Source: Nissolia schottii
Taxonomy: Eukaryota > Streptophyta > Magnoliopsida > Fabales > Fabaceae
Length of the DNA: 64,000 nucleotides
NCBI GenBank assembly: GCA_003254905.1
Contig: QANU01073111.1
Location: 666,097-730,096 of the forward strand
Direction: 5' to 3'
Made by a program: the position numbers and the translations under genes. A model generated the notes under the pieces. That model had not been told where the DNA came from. It did not search any database and saw nothing but the letters and a program-made list of their open reading frames with translations. Positions 37,800 through 49,479 of this stretch are shown piece by piece (the first letter of the stretch is position 1; each line of letters opens with the position of its first letter).

Positions 37800-38236
37800 A
37801 TGCTTTAACTTATCGGAATAATGTTAATCTTGAGTGCTCTATGTGTATGAAGGGTCTTTCTTCAAATAGTTACAACATATATGAAGCACATGCACATCAT
37901 TCACCTACGAGGTATGTGTTAAATCTGAGCCATTCAAAACAATTACATGGAACTTAAGAGAACTAGATTTGTAGAATTGTAGTTATTTTAATTAAGGGTC
38001 CTATGGCTAGAGCTATATATGCCATTATGCCTGCACGTTGTGCGGTTCCTAAACATTATTTTAAATTTGATTTTCTGTATTTTGGCCTCTAAATTACTTA
38101 TGGGATATTGTTGCTTGCAGAGTGTTTATTTATGAATATTTTTATCTAATAAATAAAGTTGTACAGGGCAAGTTGGGTTGCATTTGTTTGGTTGGCAGAA
38201 AACAAGAAAAATAAAATAGAGAAGTGGAAACGAGTG

Positions 38237-38270
<34 letters not shown>

Positions 38271-39378
38271 TGTTGGGAGAAAAACGAATTTTGGTCTCGC
38301 TATTTCCATAATTGAACCAAAATTGATCATCAAACATCTTTCTCATGGCCCAGCATAAAATCGAATCTGGTCGAAGGTTTACGTTGTAGCTTGAAAAGCC
38401 CAAAATTATTCTCGGGTCCCAAACTTTATTTGGGCTTAAAATCAACTGAGACCATTCGGCCTTCAAATTTTGTTTTGGTCAATAATTGGCCTTAAAATTT
38501 AAGAGAGATATTGGTATAAAAAAAACCTATGGATCCTCGGCCCAACAAATAAAACGGGGTGATGTTAATAGTACATCATATATTAAAAAAGAAAACGTTA
38601 ATCTTACCTTACTTCCTAACTATATCGTGTAAGTTCGATCCTATTTATGAGAATGGAAAACCACAAACCATATCATAATTCTTTTTAATTTTAATTTATT
38701 TTTTTTATGTATTAAAAGCTTAGCTTGAGGAAAAGAGTTAAGTTACACCTATAAACTCGCAGTGTTTGGTTAGAGGGATATGACACATAGATAGAGACGT
38801 GAGGATAAAAACATAAGAAATTAGTGTCTTACCATGTCAAATTTTTGTGTCTTACGTGTTTCAACTTTAATAAAATACAGAAAATATAAAAATTTTGTGT
38901 CTCTGTATTTATATCCACGTGTTCTATCCCCTAGTCAAAGGCTTCTGTAGGGAGGTATGTCTTAACTTAAACCAATAAGAAAATAAGAGAATCACATTTA
39001 AAAAAAAAAGGGAAGCAAAAAAATTGAATAAAACCCTTTCCCAATATTCTTCAAATTAAAGGGAAAAGAAGAGAGTCATAAAATAGCACCCATCCCATCC
39101 ATAGCCATCATCAAATAGGCATAAAAGGAAAGGGAAAAGAGACCGTGGTGTGGTCCGTTTTCTTGATAATGCATTAACAAAATGTCAATTTCAAGCTTTG
39201 CTTTATCACCAATTCTCATTACTTGGTTGAAATCCACATGTGGTGGTGGAATGAAATTTTCTATTTTCAAGATGTGGGCCTAACAAGCCCACAAAGGGGT
39301 ACTAGAAGAGATGAAGGAAAAGAGATTGAGATTCCATGACCACAACAATCATGACTATTTGGTGTTCATTATGCTTAT
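37800..39378. other. 3' flank of the CHI-like gene and intergenic DNA
   Basis: Begins with the probable 3' UTR. Includes an (AT)n tract at about 38239-38268. No further gene seen. Confidence 0.5.
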
Positions 39379-40255
39379 AGGGCTGCTAAAATGAGTCTGA
39401 CCCGTGAATTTAGTTAAATGAATAAACTTTACATGTAAAAAATAAGTCCGCAAAAATTTTTAAAAAAATAGCTTGGCCTGTTTTAGCTCACGGGCTAAAC
39501 GGACTAGCCCGTAATTTTTTTTTAAATATCAAAATTTAAAAGTTTCATTTTGGACTTTAAATTTTATTTTGGAGTTTAAGAGTTTAGAGTTTAACTATTT
39601 GGACTTATAATTGAGCATGTTTAACTATTTGTTATGCTGAACTACTTAACTATATTTATATTGCTATACAGCTGAAGTACTATGACATAAATATTGATAA
39701 ATTTTGCATTCCATTCCTTCAATGAGTGCCTACGCCCTACAAGTTGATATATAGTTTCAAACCTTGTTTATTATTGATTAATCTACAAGAAAGAGTTCCA
39801 ATTGTGTTTTTGATCAATAACATATCAGTACTTACATCAATGTTATATGTCGTCATTTAATTAATGAAAGTTGTATTAATTCATGAATCGATTTCAAATA
39901 GCATTTGACAGCTTTCAAGCAAGATAGTTGAAGGAACAAAAAAGATAATATAATCTCGTAATCAACCATGTAAACTATTTCTTTCAGATTAATTAATAGA
40001 TAAATGATAAAAAAATAGCTAAAAATGACTATGCATACTTATTCACAACTTTGTATTTAAAACCATAAAAAATGGACCAAAATTTTAATTTTTTTAATAA
40101 AAAAAGGGCTGACAGGCTAGTTCATGTAGGCCCGTAGATTAACCATAAATGAGCTGGACCTTAAAAAGATGCATAATTTTAGCCCTACCCGTTTAGGTCC
40201 GCAGGCCTAAATGGGTCAGGCCAAAACGAGCTGCCCCGACCCGTTAAACACCCCT
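39379..40255. mobile_element. hAT-like non-autonomous element (about 877 bp)
   Basis: The left end is AGGGCTGCTAAAATGAGTC and the right end, read on the other strand, is AGGGGTGTTTAACGGGTC, imperfect terminal inverted repeats. The flanks ATGCTTAT and ATGCTCTT agree at six of eight positions, the target size of hAT elements. Subterminal GGCCC, CACGGGCT and CCCGT motifs recur near both ends. No transposase ORF is present. Confidence 0.55.
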
Positions 40256-40263
40256 ATGCTCTT

Positions 40264-40913
40264 GCACTCAAATTGCCTGGCAAATCAAACAAGAATTGGA
40301 AAAGGACTAGATGACTAAATATTTATCAAAAATGTTACTTGTACATCAAGTATGGTGTAAGCATCAAATCTTTTCTCTTACACACATTATGGAGTCTACA
40401 CTTACATCACATAATATGATTGTAAATCATATGATGTATATAAGAGGAGAGACTTAATATTTACACCATGTTTAGTGTTCAAATAACACTACTTATATTT
40501 TTATACCAACACAATTCTAACATGCATGTTAACGATAAAAGCAAATCCTATAACAGTTGTTTTTAATTTCATTAATATCGTGAGTATGTATACTTAAACT
40601 TGAGAAATTGAAATTGTATCTATAAAAAAAAAAGACTTTTCCTAGAATAAGTAATATTAGTCTCCGTAATGGTCATCTTTTCTTTTCATTTGCTTTCCAC
40701 TTAGCCTTTCCTCATATTTCTATTAAGTAAATGTTCCCCCGTTGTATTGTATAATAATGTGATGAGAACTTTATTAAGGGTAGAGGAGACCATAGGCTCA
40801 TGATCATGAATTATGGGAAACGCGTGTAAGCAGTGCGACAGCCTATAAATTGGATCTATAGGTTGAGAAATTCTTATATTTATCATGATATAAATAAAGT
40901 CATGCTCTGCATA

Positions 40914-40962
<49 letters not shown>

Positions 40963-43100
40963 ATTACTTTTAGAAGAAGAGAAAATAATAAAAAGAGCAT
41001 GAATCCATTTAGATGGCAGTAAATATAAGAATTATCTCCTAAAGGATTTATTGTTCGAACCTCATTCATTGGATCTAAAAACATATATATTTACATCTAT
41101 CCCTTGAGTAGCCATTCAGTTGACTCTAATCAATAAAGATTCTCAGTTGCTCCCAAATTATTTTGGTGCTGAAAATCTCTAGCTCCAAAAATTGACTCGA
41201 CTGTAACTTTTTTTGTAATTTTGTTTTCATCTTATACGATAGTGAATCTTGCTTTACTTTTTTAGTATTATGGGTCCTGATAGTGATAGTATTGAAGTGT
41301 GGCGTAGCACAAAGTGTCTATTACTACAACAGTATAATAGTCATTATCATGAAGCAATATCAATTGACAAAAGAAGACAAACTCTACTAATAGAGAAGAT
41401 TGTTATTCTGTTCTCTCGGGTCATACCTCACATTATAGCTTAACCATCAAAGGTAAAGGGTTATCATAAGAGCCTTAGCTCCAACCATGGTCTTTATATT
41501 TCTGTATTTAAATTTTAAATCACTTGCCTGGAAGTCCAATAGATTGAGACCAGAGAACTTGACAGCAGTACATTTCCTACTTTTTTAGCTACACTTGTCA
41601 GCAATCTGTTATGGAGAAAGAATGAAAATTTGTACTTGGGATAAATGCCTGAGTCTTTCAGCCTCCAAATGTTGGACACAAATGAGAGAGAATCTGATTT
41701 AAGCTTTGCTTGATTGATACGAGTACTATAAAGGAAGATTTCAAATTGACTAAATGCTCAAATTGATCCTCCATAAATATATGGAACATCAAATTAGTCT
41801 TTCAAAGATGTTTGACATCAATTTGGTCATAAATCATCCATTAATGGAAGGACTAAATATACATTGGAGGACTAAATATATGCACATTTTAAACATTGAT
41901 GAACAAAGTTAATGAAAATAGTCTTTAGATGACTAATTTGATGTCACACATATATTTGAAGGGCTAATTCGAGTGATTACTCAGTTTTGAATTTTTATGC
42001 GTACTGAATGTGTCAGCATGACAACATTTCGATACCTACTATGGAATCCTGATTCATGAAAGTGGATTTTAGTACTTGAAAGGATGTTGGCATATAGATA
42101 GATGAAGTAAAATGAACACAGATGTATGCTGTTTATGCCTTGTGTTGTGACCTTTTTTAAGTTTGGCATGCAAAGTGAGTTAGAAAGCTGAAGCTGCTGC
42201 TGCATCTATCACTGCAAACACTTCGAATAATAATTGACCAGAGAGCCATGCACATGTCTTCCACGTGGAAATATAGTAACATATAAAGTTCTTCTGGCTT
42301 CTGCTTTTATATGCTTATTGACTAGCTTATGATTTAGTTTTGGAATCAGATTTCCAACTCTATGGCCTTCTTATGTAGTTTATACTAATTAAGGTTAGTG
42401 TCAATTGTAAGACTTTGGACACGTAGATTGCCCTTTAATGAAGAATATGCCACCCACATGGAGGGGAAAGGAAAAAAGAGCATCAGTGTCTGCTTTGGCA
42501 TGCAGAGCAATTAGCACCATGTTCAGGTTGATGGACTTGTGGCATTGATTGCCAAGTCGCATGCCATTCTTATTCTCAGTGATATTAATTGAGTGAGTTC
42601 TACAATCCAAATGTTGATCATGAAATAAATATGTTATATCAACTTAAATATGCACTAGTTACTTTTTAACATCACCATTTCAGCACAAGTCAGATCATAA
42701 GGAAGGACATCAGTGAAGTAATGAATTTGAGGGAAAAAATTTCAACTGAGTTTGAACTACATTCATTAAGATTTATTGTTACACATGTCTTGCTTTCAAT
42801 CTATTCACAGACAACAAACACTCATGATTTAGCATTAAATTTTTTTCATGTCAGAAAACATTCACAAACACAGAATGGTCTCTGAAATCATCATCCAGCA
42901 GTTATACTATACTTTCCACACCAATACCTACCTCTACCCATCTTCAATTCTGCATACAAAGTGCACCTTAAATATGAAAACTCCCAAATTTCAAAAGTCA
43001 CAAACCAACTTGCCTCCATTTATTCTTCAATTACCTCTTTCTAATCCATCCTTTTTCTCTTAGTTGGTGAGTTCTGACACAGTGGAAGGTTAAAAGATTG
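40264..43100. other. Intergenic, no gene seen
   Basis: Includes an (AT)n tract at about 40918-40957. The segment about 41740-41970 (several GGACTAA and CTAATTTGATGTCA-type phrases in both orientations) looks like a worn foldback repeat. Small ORFs show no known family. Confidence 0.45.
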
Positions 43101-43111
43101 CAAATTTCCAA

Positions 43112-43726
43112 TTAGCCAATCTCATCCACAGCTATTACTACTTGTCCATGATTTCCCCCTAAAGCATTATCTGCATGATTTCTAATTCCTGCAGCAGTAG
43201 CAGCCACACTTGCAGCTTCAGAAACTGTTGGTTGCTCAAGCAAAGACTGTCTACAAGTAGGGCAAGAGGAGTGTGAGAGGAGCCATGTATCTATGCACCT
43301 TACATGGAATCCATGGTTACATTTTGGTAGCACTCTAACTTTCTCCCCATCCATAAACTCTCCTAGGCAAATTGGACAATCAGTGGCTGCAATACTAGTA
43401 CTGCCTGAACCATAGACAATTATAGGGATCTGATGCAGGGCACTCTTCTTAAGGCCTTTAACTGCTAACCGAGCTGCCGTCTCATCCGGTGTCTCGAAGG
43501 CCAGCCGGCGGCTGCATCTTAGAGCACAGCGCACGATCGAGTTGAGCCCCAAGGCGCATATGAGTGCACAAAGCAGGGCTGCCAAGATAATCACCATGTT
43601 GGTGTCAAAATTGGGGTCAGCTAAAGAGGAACCACCCCTTGTCCTATTTACATCACCTGCAGATGGTGGTGCTGTTGAGCTTGAACTTGTGTCGAGCAGT
43701 TGGCGGTGGTGACAGTGAAGAGCCAT
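43112..43726 (-). CDS. ATL-family RING-H2 finger protein, ATL78-like
   Basis: Single coding exon of 204 aa. The start is ATG at 43726 ([11 protein letters not shown]); the open frame extends upstream only through a non-ATG codon. One membrane helix lies at about residues 44-66 ([17 protein letters not shown]), followed by [13 protein letters not shown] and the ATL hallmark [11 protein letters not shown] at 91-101. The RING-H2 ligands are C117, C120, C136, H138, H141, C144, C155 and C158, with the Trp-containing segment [16 protein letters not shown] proteins are membrane-anchored E3 ubiquitin ligases, mostly in stress and defence signalling. The [10 protein letters not shown] segment points to the ATL72/73/76/78 group. 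Substrates are unknown. The gene is lower in AT than its flanks. A leader intron is likely (43777-44368). Confidence 0.9.
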   Translation of the reverse strand: MALHCHHRQLLDTSSSSTAPPSAGDVNRTRGGSSLADPNFDTNMVIILAALLCALICALGLNSIVRCALRCSRRLAFETPDETAARLAVKGLKKSALHQIPIIVYGSGSTSIAATDCPICLGEFMDGEKVRVLPKCNHGFHVRCIDTWLLSHSSCPTCRQSLLEQPTVSEAASVAATAAGIRNHADNALGGNHGQVVIAVDEIG

Positions 43727-43776
43727 TGTTGATTCTCCCAAATTCCAATCAACTATGACAAAGACACCAATGATTC

Positions 43777-44368
43777 CTATAGAAAAAAAACTCAGAATTC
43801 GTGTACCCTTTTGATATCAGCTGAAGAATTTCAAAGTCTGCTGCTAGAAAAGCATGGTTTGAAACATCTAAAGCTCATTTAAGACCCTGTGTAGATGGAT
43901 TTAGGTTCCTGTGATGCAGAACTTCTTCCACTGAATGGCTCAAGAGTGAGAAATCAAGAATTTTGATGCTTATCACAAAAGGGAACCAACCAGGAAGGTT
44001 TTGGAGGCTATCTTATCTCTAATCAGTTATTTACCTGAGGCTAATACCAACCAAAGAAGGAGCAGAGAAAAACCCTTTTGAGTTATGGCAATATCTATCA
44101 GGATTCCTACCAGATAAGACTCTCAAAGAAGCATCTTTGGTTACAAGATGAAGGGAATCAAAGAAGGGATGAGAAAAACAAACACAACCACTTTGTAATT
44201 GTAACAGAAGCAAAATAATTCTCAAAATCTATGGTTCTCAAAACTCTCAAGTCACTACTACTAATGACAAGTCCACTCTAATCCAATCAATGTTTTCTTC
44301 CACATAACTCAAAAGCCATCATGCAAACCGTGACCACTATGAATAAAAGGTATATTAATTGATCTTAC
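43777..44368 (-). other. Probable 5' leader intron of the ATL gene
   Basis: On the minus strand the donor CCCG/GTAAGATC falls at 44368 and the acceptor TTTTTTTTCTATAG ends at 43777, 51 bp before the ATG. Both sites are near consensus. The short ORF at 44031-44225 inside it has no known likeness. Not confirmed by transcripts. Confidence 0.5.
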
Positions 44369-44459
44369 CGGGACTTGTGATGTTCTCCAACAGGAGAGTG
44401 GTTGGAGCTTCTTTTCTGCTTTCAATTCGGATCAAAAAACAAGGCATAGGTTTTTAATG

Positions 44460-46330
44460 TTGTGTGTGGATGTTAAGGATTCAGGGGTTTTGTCTTGGAA
44501 GTGCTTTGTGAGTAGTGTTTAGGAGAATTTAATTTAGTGTACAAAATGGGGACATAGATGTTATGTTACGGAATGAGAGTGTCCTTGTGTTTTATTATTA
44601 TTGCGGTGAGATAATATAGATGTGACATGGCTCCGGATGGGTTTGATTTCAATTTTAGAATCCAAAGATTGGTAAGGAATTGCGGTTAGGAATTTTTTAT
44701 TATGGCACCTGATCCCACCGCCTAATCCAAATTATGCTAGCTTATGTAAAAGAAGCACTTATTCTTCAGCACCAAATCCTTCTCCGACTCTCCACTCAAA
44801 GTTGAAAAATATATAATCTGTTCCCTCAATAGTTTTTTGTTTTAAGGATACTGCTACTTGTAACGCTAATTGATTGTGATCAACGTTAGATGGCATGATT
44901 GGTTGATTAACGTTAATCACATTTCTTTTTCAATCAGCAAATTTATTCATTATTAACCTAAAGAACTTAATTAGAAGCTGGATCCAGCTTGGATTGCCGT
45001 TTCGGGGTAAACATCAATTCACAAAGCACATATTTCTTTGATTCTTTTCTTAGACAAAATGTTAATCTAACACAGAATCAATTGCATGATTAAACAATGT
45101 TTGCGAGAGGATGTATTAATCTCGGAGACATGCCAAAAATGATTGGCAAAGTTGATAAAAATGACTAAGGTAAGTTAAAACCCACCTAAATTTTTATGAA
45201 AAAAAAATTAAAGTCTCAAAGATACAAGTTTTGATAGAATATACAAAACGTAACAAGTGATAGTTTTTGGATTGCGAAAGAAGCCAACAACATGTACCTC
45301 CTGTAAGTTTAAGCAAAATCTAATTGTCGTATATCACTAAGAGGTGTAAGAAAAATCTCTAAGTGAGATGGTGACATGTTTATAATTATCATCATCACGG
45401 TACATTTACAATGAAGATTGCTTGCTGTGTGGCATGTGAAGGGAGAAAAAGGAGTGGGGGCGTTTTGGATGTGATATGGTTCACATTTCAACATCATGGG
45501 CCCCACTCATATGCAAAGAAAGAAAGGGGTCCGGTCCACAGACTATGGGGAAGGATCCACAAGGGTAAGCACGAGCTTCAACATTTGGTCCTTCAATGGA
45601 CCCCTCTCACATTATTCTTAGATGTATTTGCCACATAGCCCCTGGGTTGCCTTAACTGCATGCAAGCTCCATTAATGAATGCCCCGTTACCCATTCTCAC
45701 CCAACTTTGATAAATTTTCCTATAATGTCACATTCAAGCAGCATTGATTGAATTAAGTGGTTGGAAATTGGGATTGGAAGCAAATTAATGTTTAGCAAAC
45801 TGAACTGTGTAGCCCACATAGGGAAAGTGAGCCCTGAAATGAGGAGTTTGAGCCCAAATAGAAGAGGTGGGTGTGAATGAATGGATGGCCCATGTTGTAG
45901 CCCTTTACTTCTTTTTTGGGTCGTGAACCTGCAGGCTTTTGAACAGAGATTCAATAGGTTTTGTTTACATATGATCCACATTCTTCTGTGTCTGATTTTG
46001 GGCCTAAAATTGGATTACCTCAAATTATGTTTTTGAAATCCGATTGGTACTAGCTTTGAGCGGAAAGAACCCTAATTGGCAATTATTAATCCATTTGCTT
46101 TTGATCTGAAAAATTATCAATGACAAAATAAGAAAATTTTGAATATTTTCTTAATAGTGAATTAGTGATACTGGAGTATTGAAATGAGTATAAGAAAAAA
46201 TGTATATATATCCAGGAATTAATACAGCATACCAAGAACAACACAAGCAGTGTGAAGTTGAAGAATTATTAATCCACTCATTAAGTAGCATAATTAATGA
46301 CTAGTTATGAAACAAAAATGAAAAACTGGG
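44460..46330. other. Intergenic, no gene seen
   Basis: Spacer between the divergent ATL and bZIP genes, so it should hold both promoters. Small ORFs at 45309-45638 and 45697-45981 lack any known domain. Confidence 0.5.
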
Positions 46331-46517
46331 GAGCTAAAACGACACCGTATAGGGTTCCCATTATAGGAAAAAAAGAAGAGGAACAAAAAGGAGGGGGGGG
46401 AGAGAGAAGGGAGGGTAGTGTGTGTAACGTGAGGAGAGAGGGGAAATGGAGCAGTGACCCGTTGTTGTTCGGTTGAAACCCAAATTAGAACAACAGGGTT
46501 CACTCTCCCCCAAAACG

Positions 46518-49414
46518 ATGTCGTTCCCGTTCCACCGCCGGGCCCAATCGGAGGTCCATTTCCGGATCCCTCAGGAATTCGACCTCGAAGTCGACGTGGA
46601 CCCCTTCCATTTCCAAGATCCCATCCCCGCCCCTCACCACCACCATCCCAGCATTCCCGGATCTGAAAACCAACCGCCCCCGCCCTCCGCCGCACCCGAT
46701 CCCACCTCCAACGGCGACTGGCCCGGTCACCGCCGCAGCAACTCCGCCGACGGCTCGTCGTCTTCCTCCGCATTGCTGGAGGGCATTGAGGCGAAGAAGG
46801 CCATGTCCCCCGATAAGCTCGCCGAATTGTGGACCGTTGATCCCAAGCGAGCCAAGAGGTTCCCTCACCTTTCTTCCTCATCTCCATATTCAATCTTACA
46901 CTCTGCTAGTTATGATTGTCAATCTCCTTTCCTTTACCGTAGGTATAGCACTATTGTTAGCTAGTGTATTTGGAAAATTCGCTTTTGAATTAAATCGAAA
47001 TCCGATTCTTAGATCTTTCTTTTGCTATAAAGGAAATCGGTTTTGCCCCCCTTGCCTGGGCCACGGTGGGCCATGGTGCGGCGCTGTGGCCCCACCCTTT
47101 GTTGAAAAGCAGTTGTATTGGTGTGGTGAGGTGTTATGTCCTGCGAACTTCCATTGGTGAACAATTTACTAATTGAAGAGGAACATTGGAATTTGGATCT
47201 ATTTCATAAATAAATTCTCACTATTTATTGTGCTGGAATCATCTAAATAAATAAATGCATACTCTGCCCGCCATTTTTGTGGCTGGAAGGAACCATTCTG
47301 TTCGTGACTTTTCCATAGTGATTCATATGTAACTGAACCGTGCAGGATCCTGGCTAATCGCCAATCTGCCGCACGATCGAAAGAGAGGAGAGCCTGTTAC
47401 GTGTTGGAGCTTGAGAGGAAAATCCAAGCTCTCCAGACAGAAGCAACTACTCTTTCCGCCCAATTAAACCTATTCCAGGTTCTTGTTGAGATTTTGTCGG
47501 TCTCCTGCTACTTTGAACCAAAACTTATTAGCTGCATTCCCTCTATTATGGTTACTTGTAGTGATAGATGTACTTTAATTGGTCATTCTCATGATTATTG
47601 CCAATTTTTTCTGTATTTTTAAAAGCATCAATGTTGTTATGCGCAGAAGAATCATGATGTATCTGCTTATATAATGTGTGTTATTGGCACTCCCTCCGTC
47701 CACTTTTTGTTGTCCTTTTTCCATAAAAAACACACAGATTAAGAAATCATTTAATTGACAATAAGATAGAGAAAATATAGAGTGCATTGTCAAAACTGAC
47801 CTTGAGCAATAAGTCCTATAGTTTTTAAGTGTTACGGGAAGTATGAGAGATAACAAGGGTATAAATGTAAAAAATGCATTTAATACTTCTTTAATCTAAT
47901 CAAATAACAATTAATCTTAGACAAATTTTTGTTTGAGAAACAACTACAAAAAATGGACGGAGGGAGTATTATTATACACAAGAACTCTCTTTCAATCATG
48001 TAATGATTAAAACGTTAGACTCCTTTCCTTTAGAGATAGGGAGGGGGAGTCAATGCAATGCAAATGATTACAAATTGTTGTATTATTTATTATTCCATAC
48101 ATGCACGCATGAAACTTGTTGCAAAACATTTCGAATGATAAAAGTTTGTTACTTATGATTGGCTGGTTCCTCTCATGCAATATATATTATATCATGTTCA
48201 GAGAGAAAGATACTGTTTTTCCCCCCAAAATTGAAAATTTGAAACAAGTTTTCTAGATATCTTGTCCTGCATTGTTCTTTCTGTGACATGATGGTCCATT
48301 AATGTGAGATGATCCAATTCCTGTTGGATATGCTTCAATTTCTTGCTGTGTAGTTTGGATATGTTGTCTTGTCAATATCAGGAATAATTACCACTTATTC
48401 ATTCCTTGGTGATTTGTTATTTGCGTATTAGTGTGTTTGTGTTTCACTTGCCCATTTGTTTTTCTTCAAATAAAGATGTTTTTATTTTCTTTTATTGCAC
48501 TTTGTTTACAAGTTATAAAATTCCTTAAATGTTATGGCAGGCTTTGATATTTGCTACCTGAGACTTATTCATTCTGAAACATCTTTTTCAGAGAGATACA
48601 ACTGGTCTGTCTAGTGAAAATACAGAGCTTAAGCTTCGGTTACAAGCTATGGAGCAACAAGCTAAGTTATGTGATGGTATGTCTTAATCATACAAAGAAT
48701 CTGTAGATTTTAATGTCCCTGTTTGCACTCGTTACTTGTTGTACAGGTTTAATTTTGAAGTTAAATTGATACTCGGAAATTTTCTGGTTTTTGCTTCAGT
48801 ATGAGCAGAAATATTATTTTCTGAGAAGTTGTTCTTTTCAAATTCTGATGCTCTTTTTATTCTACTTTTATGAGTGTAGATTGCTAGCGCTCTTGTGAAA
48901 AAAAGTGTTTTTTGTTTTGGACCTTCTCATGATCAATGGCCTACTAGTAGTGTGTTTGCTATGCAAACTTTCAGCTAATGTGTTGTTATTTATATAACTT
49001 GCATGTCTTCATCCATCCTATCTTAATAAAATTACAGCTCTAAATGAAGCACTGAAAAAGGAAGTTGATAGGCTCAAGATGGCTACTGGAGAGCTAGTAA
49101 CTCATGCCGATACCTATGGTATGGGAATGCATCAACTTTCATATTCTCAAGCTCCGTACTGCTCAATTCATCCACAACAGGGGCAAGGCGAACTTCACCC
49201 CATACACATGCAGCAATTGCATCATCCACACTCATCAAATATGTCTCCTCATCGGCCTCTGTTTGATCTTGCCACTCAGTTTGATTTGTCAGAGATGTTG
49301 CCAAGTCATTCTATTGGCCAATTTCAGGGGCTGGACATAAGCCACCGGGTTTCTCATGTTCTGATGCACGATGGTCCCTCCATGTCTGTTAATAAAATCA
49401 ACAATGCCTTTTGA
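46518..49414 (+). CDS. Group I bZIP transcription factor, VIP1/bZIP18-like
   Basis: Exons 46518-46858, 47346-47478, 48592-48676 and 49038-49414 give 311 aa. The start [15 protein letters not shown] is the first in-frame [14 protein letters not shown] and HRRSNSAD are RxxS-type sites of the kind bound by 14-3-3 proteins in VIP1 relatives. The conserved block [20 protein letters not shown] precedes the basic region NRQSAARSK (N118 to K126); Lys instead of Arg at the invariant position is the group I mark. The first zipper Leu is L136, exactly ten residues after K126, followed by L143, L150, L164 and L171. The C-terminal part is rich in His, Gln and Pro. Group I proteins act in the nucleus, move in response to osmotic or mechanical cues, and bind VIP1-response-type sites. 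Intron 2 holds a Stowaway-like MITE. Confidence 0.9.
47690..47966. mobile_element. Stowaway-like (Tc1/mariner) MITE in intron 2 of the bZIP gene
   Basis: The left end CTCCCTCCGTCCACTTTTTG and the reverse-complemented right end CTCCCTCCGTCCATTTTTTG are the classic Stowaway terminal inverted repeats. The right flank is TA (47967-47968); the left flank is CA, a TA changed by one base. It is 277 bp and non-coding. Confidence 0.85.
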
Positions 49415-49479
49415 TGCAAATTTGACTGACCAACATGTCACCAACCTGTTTATTGGATTGTTCATAGACTGACATAAGT

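Noticed and set aside
43727-43741. N-terminal extension of the ATL frame
   Set aside because: It depends on a TTG start. ATG at 43726 is the first real start codon.
46473-46517. N-terminal extension of the bZIP frame
   Set aside because: The upstream codon at 46473 is TTG, not ATG. The first true ATG at 46518 starts the conserved FHRRAQSEV block.
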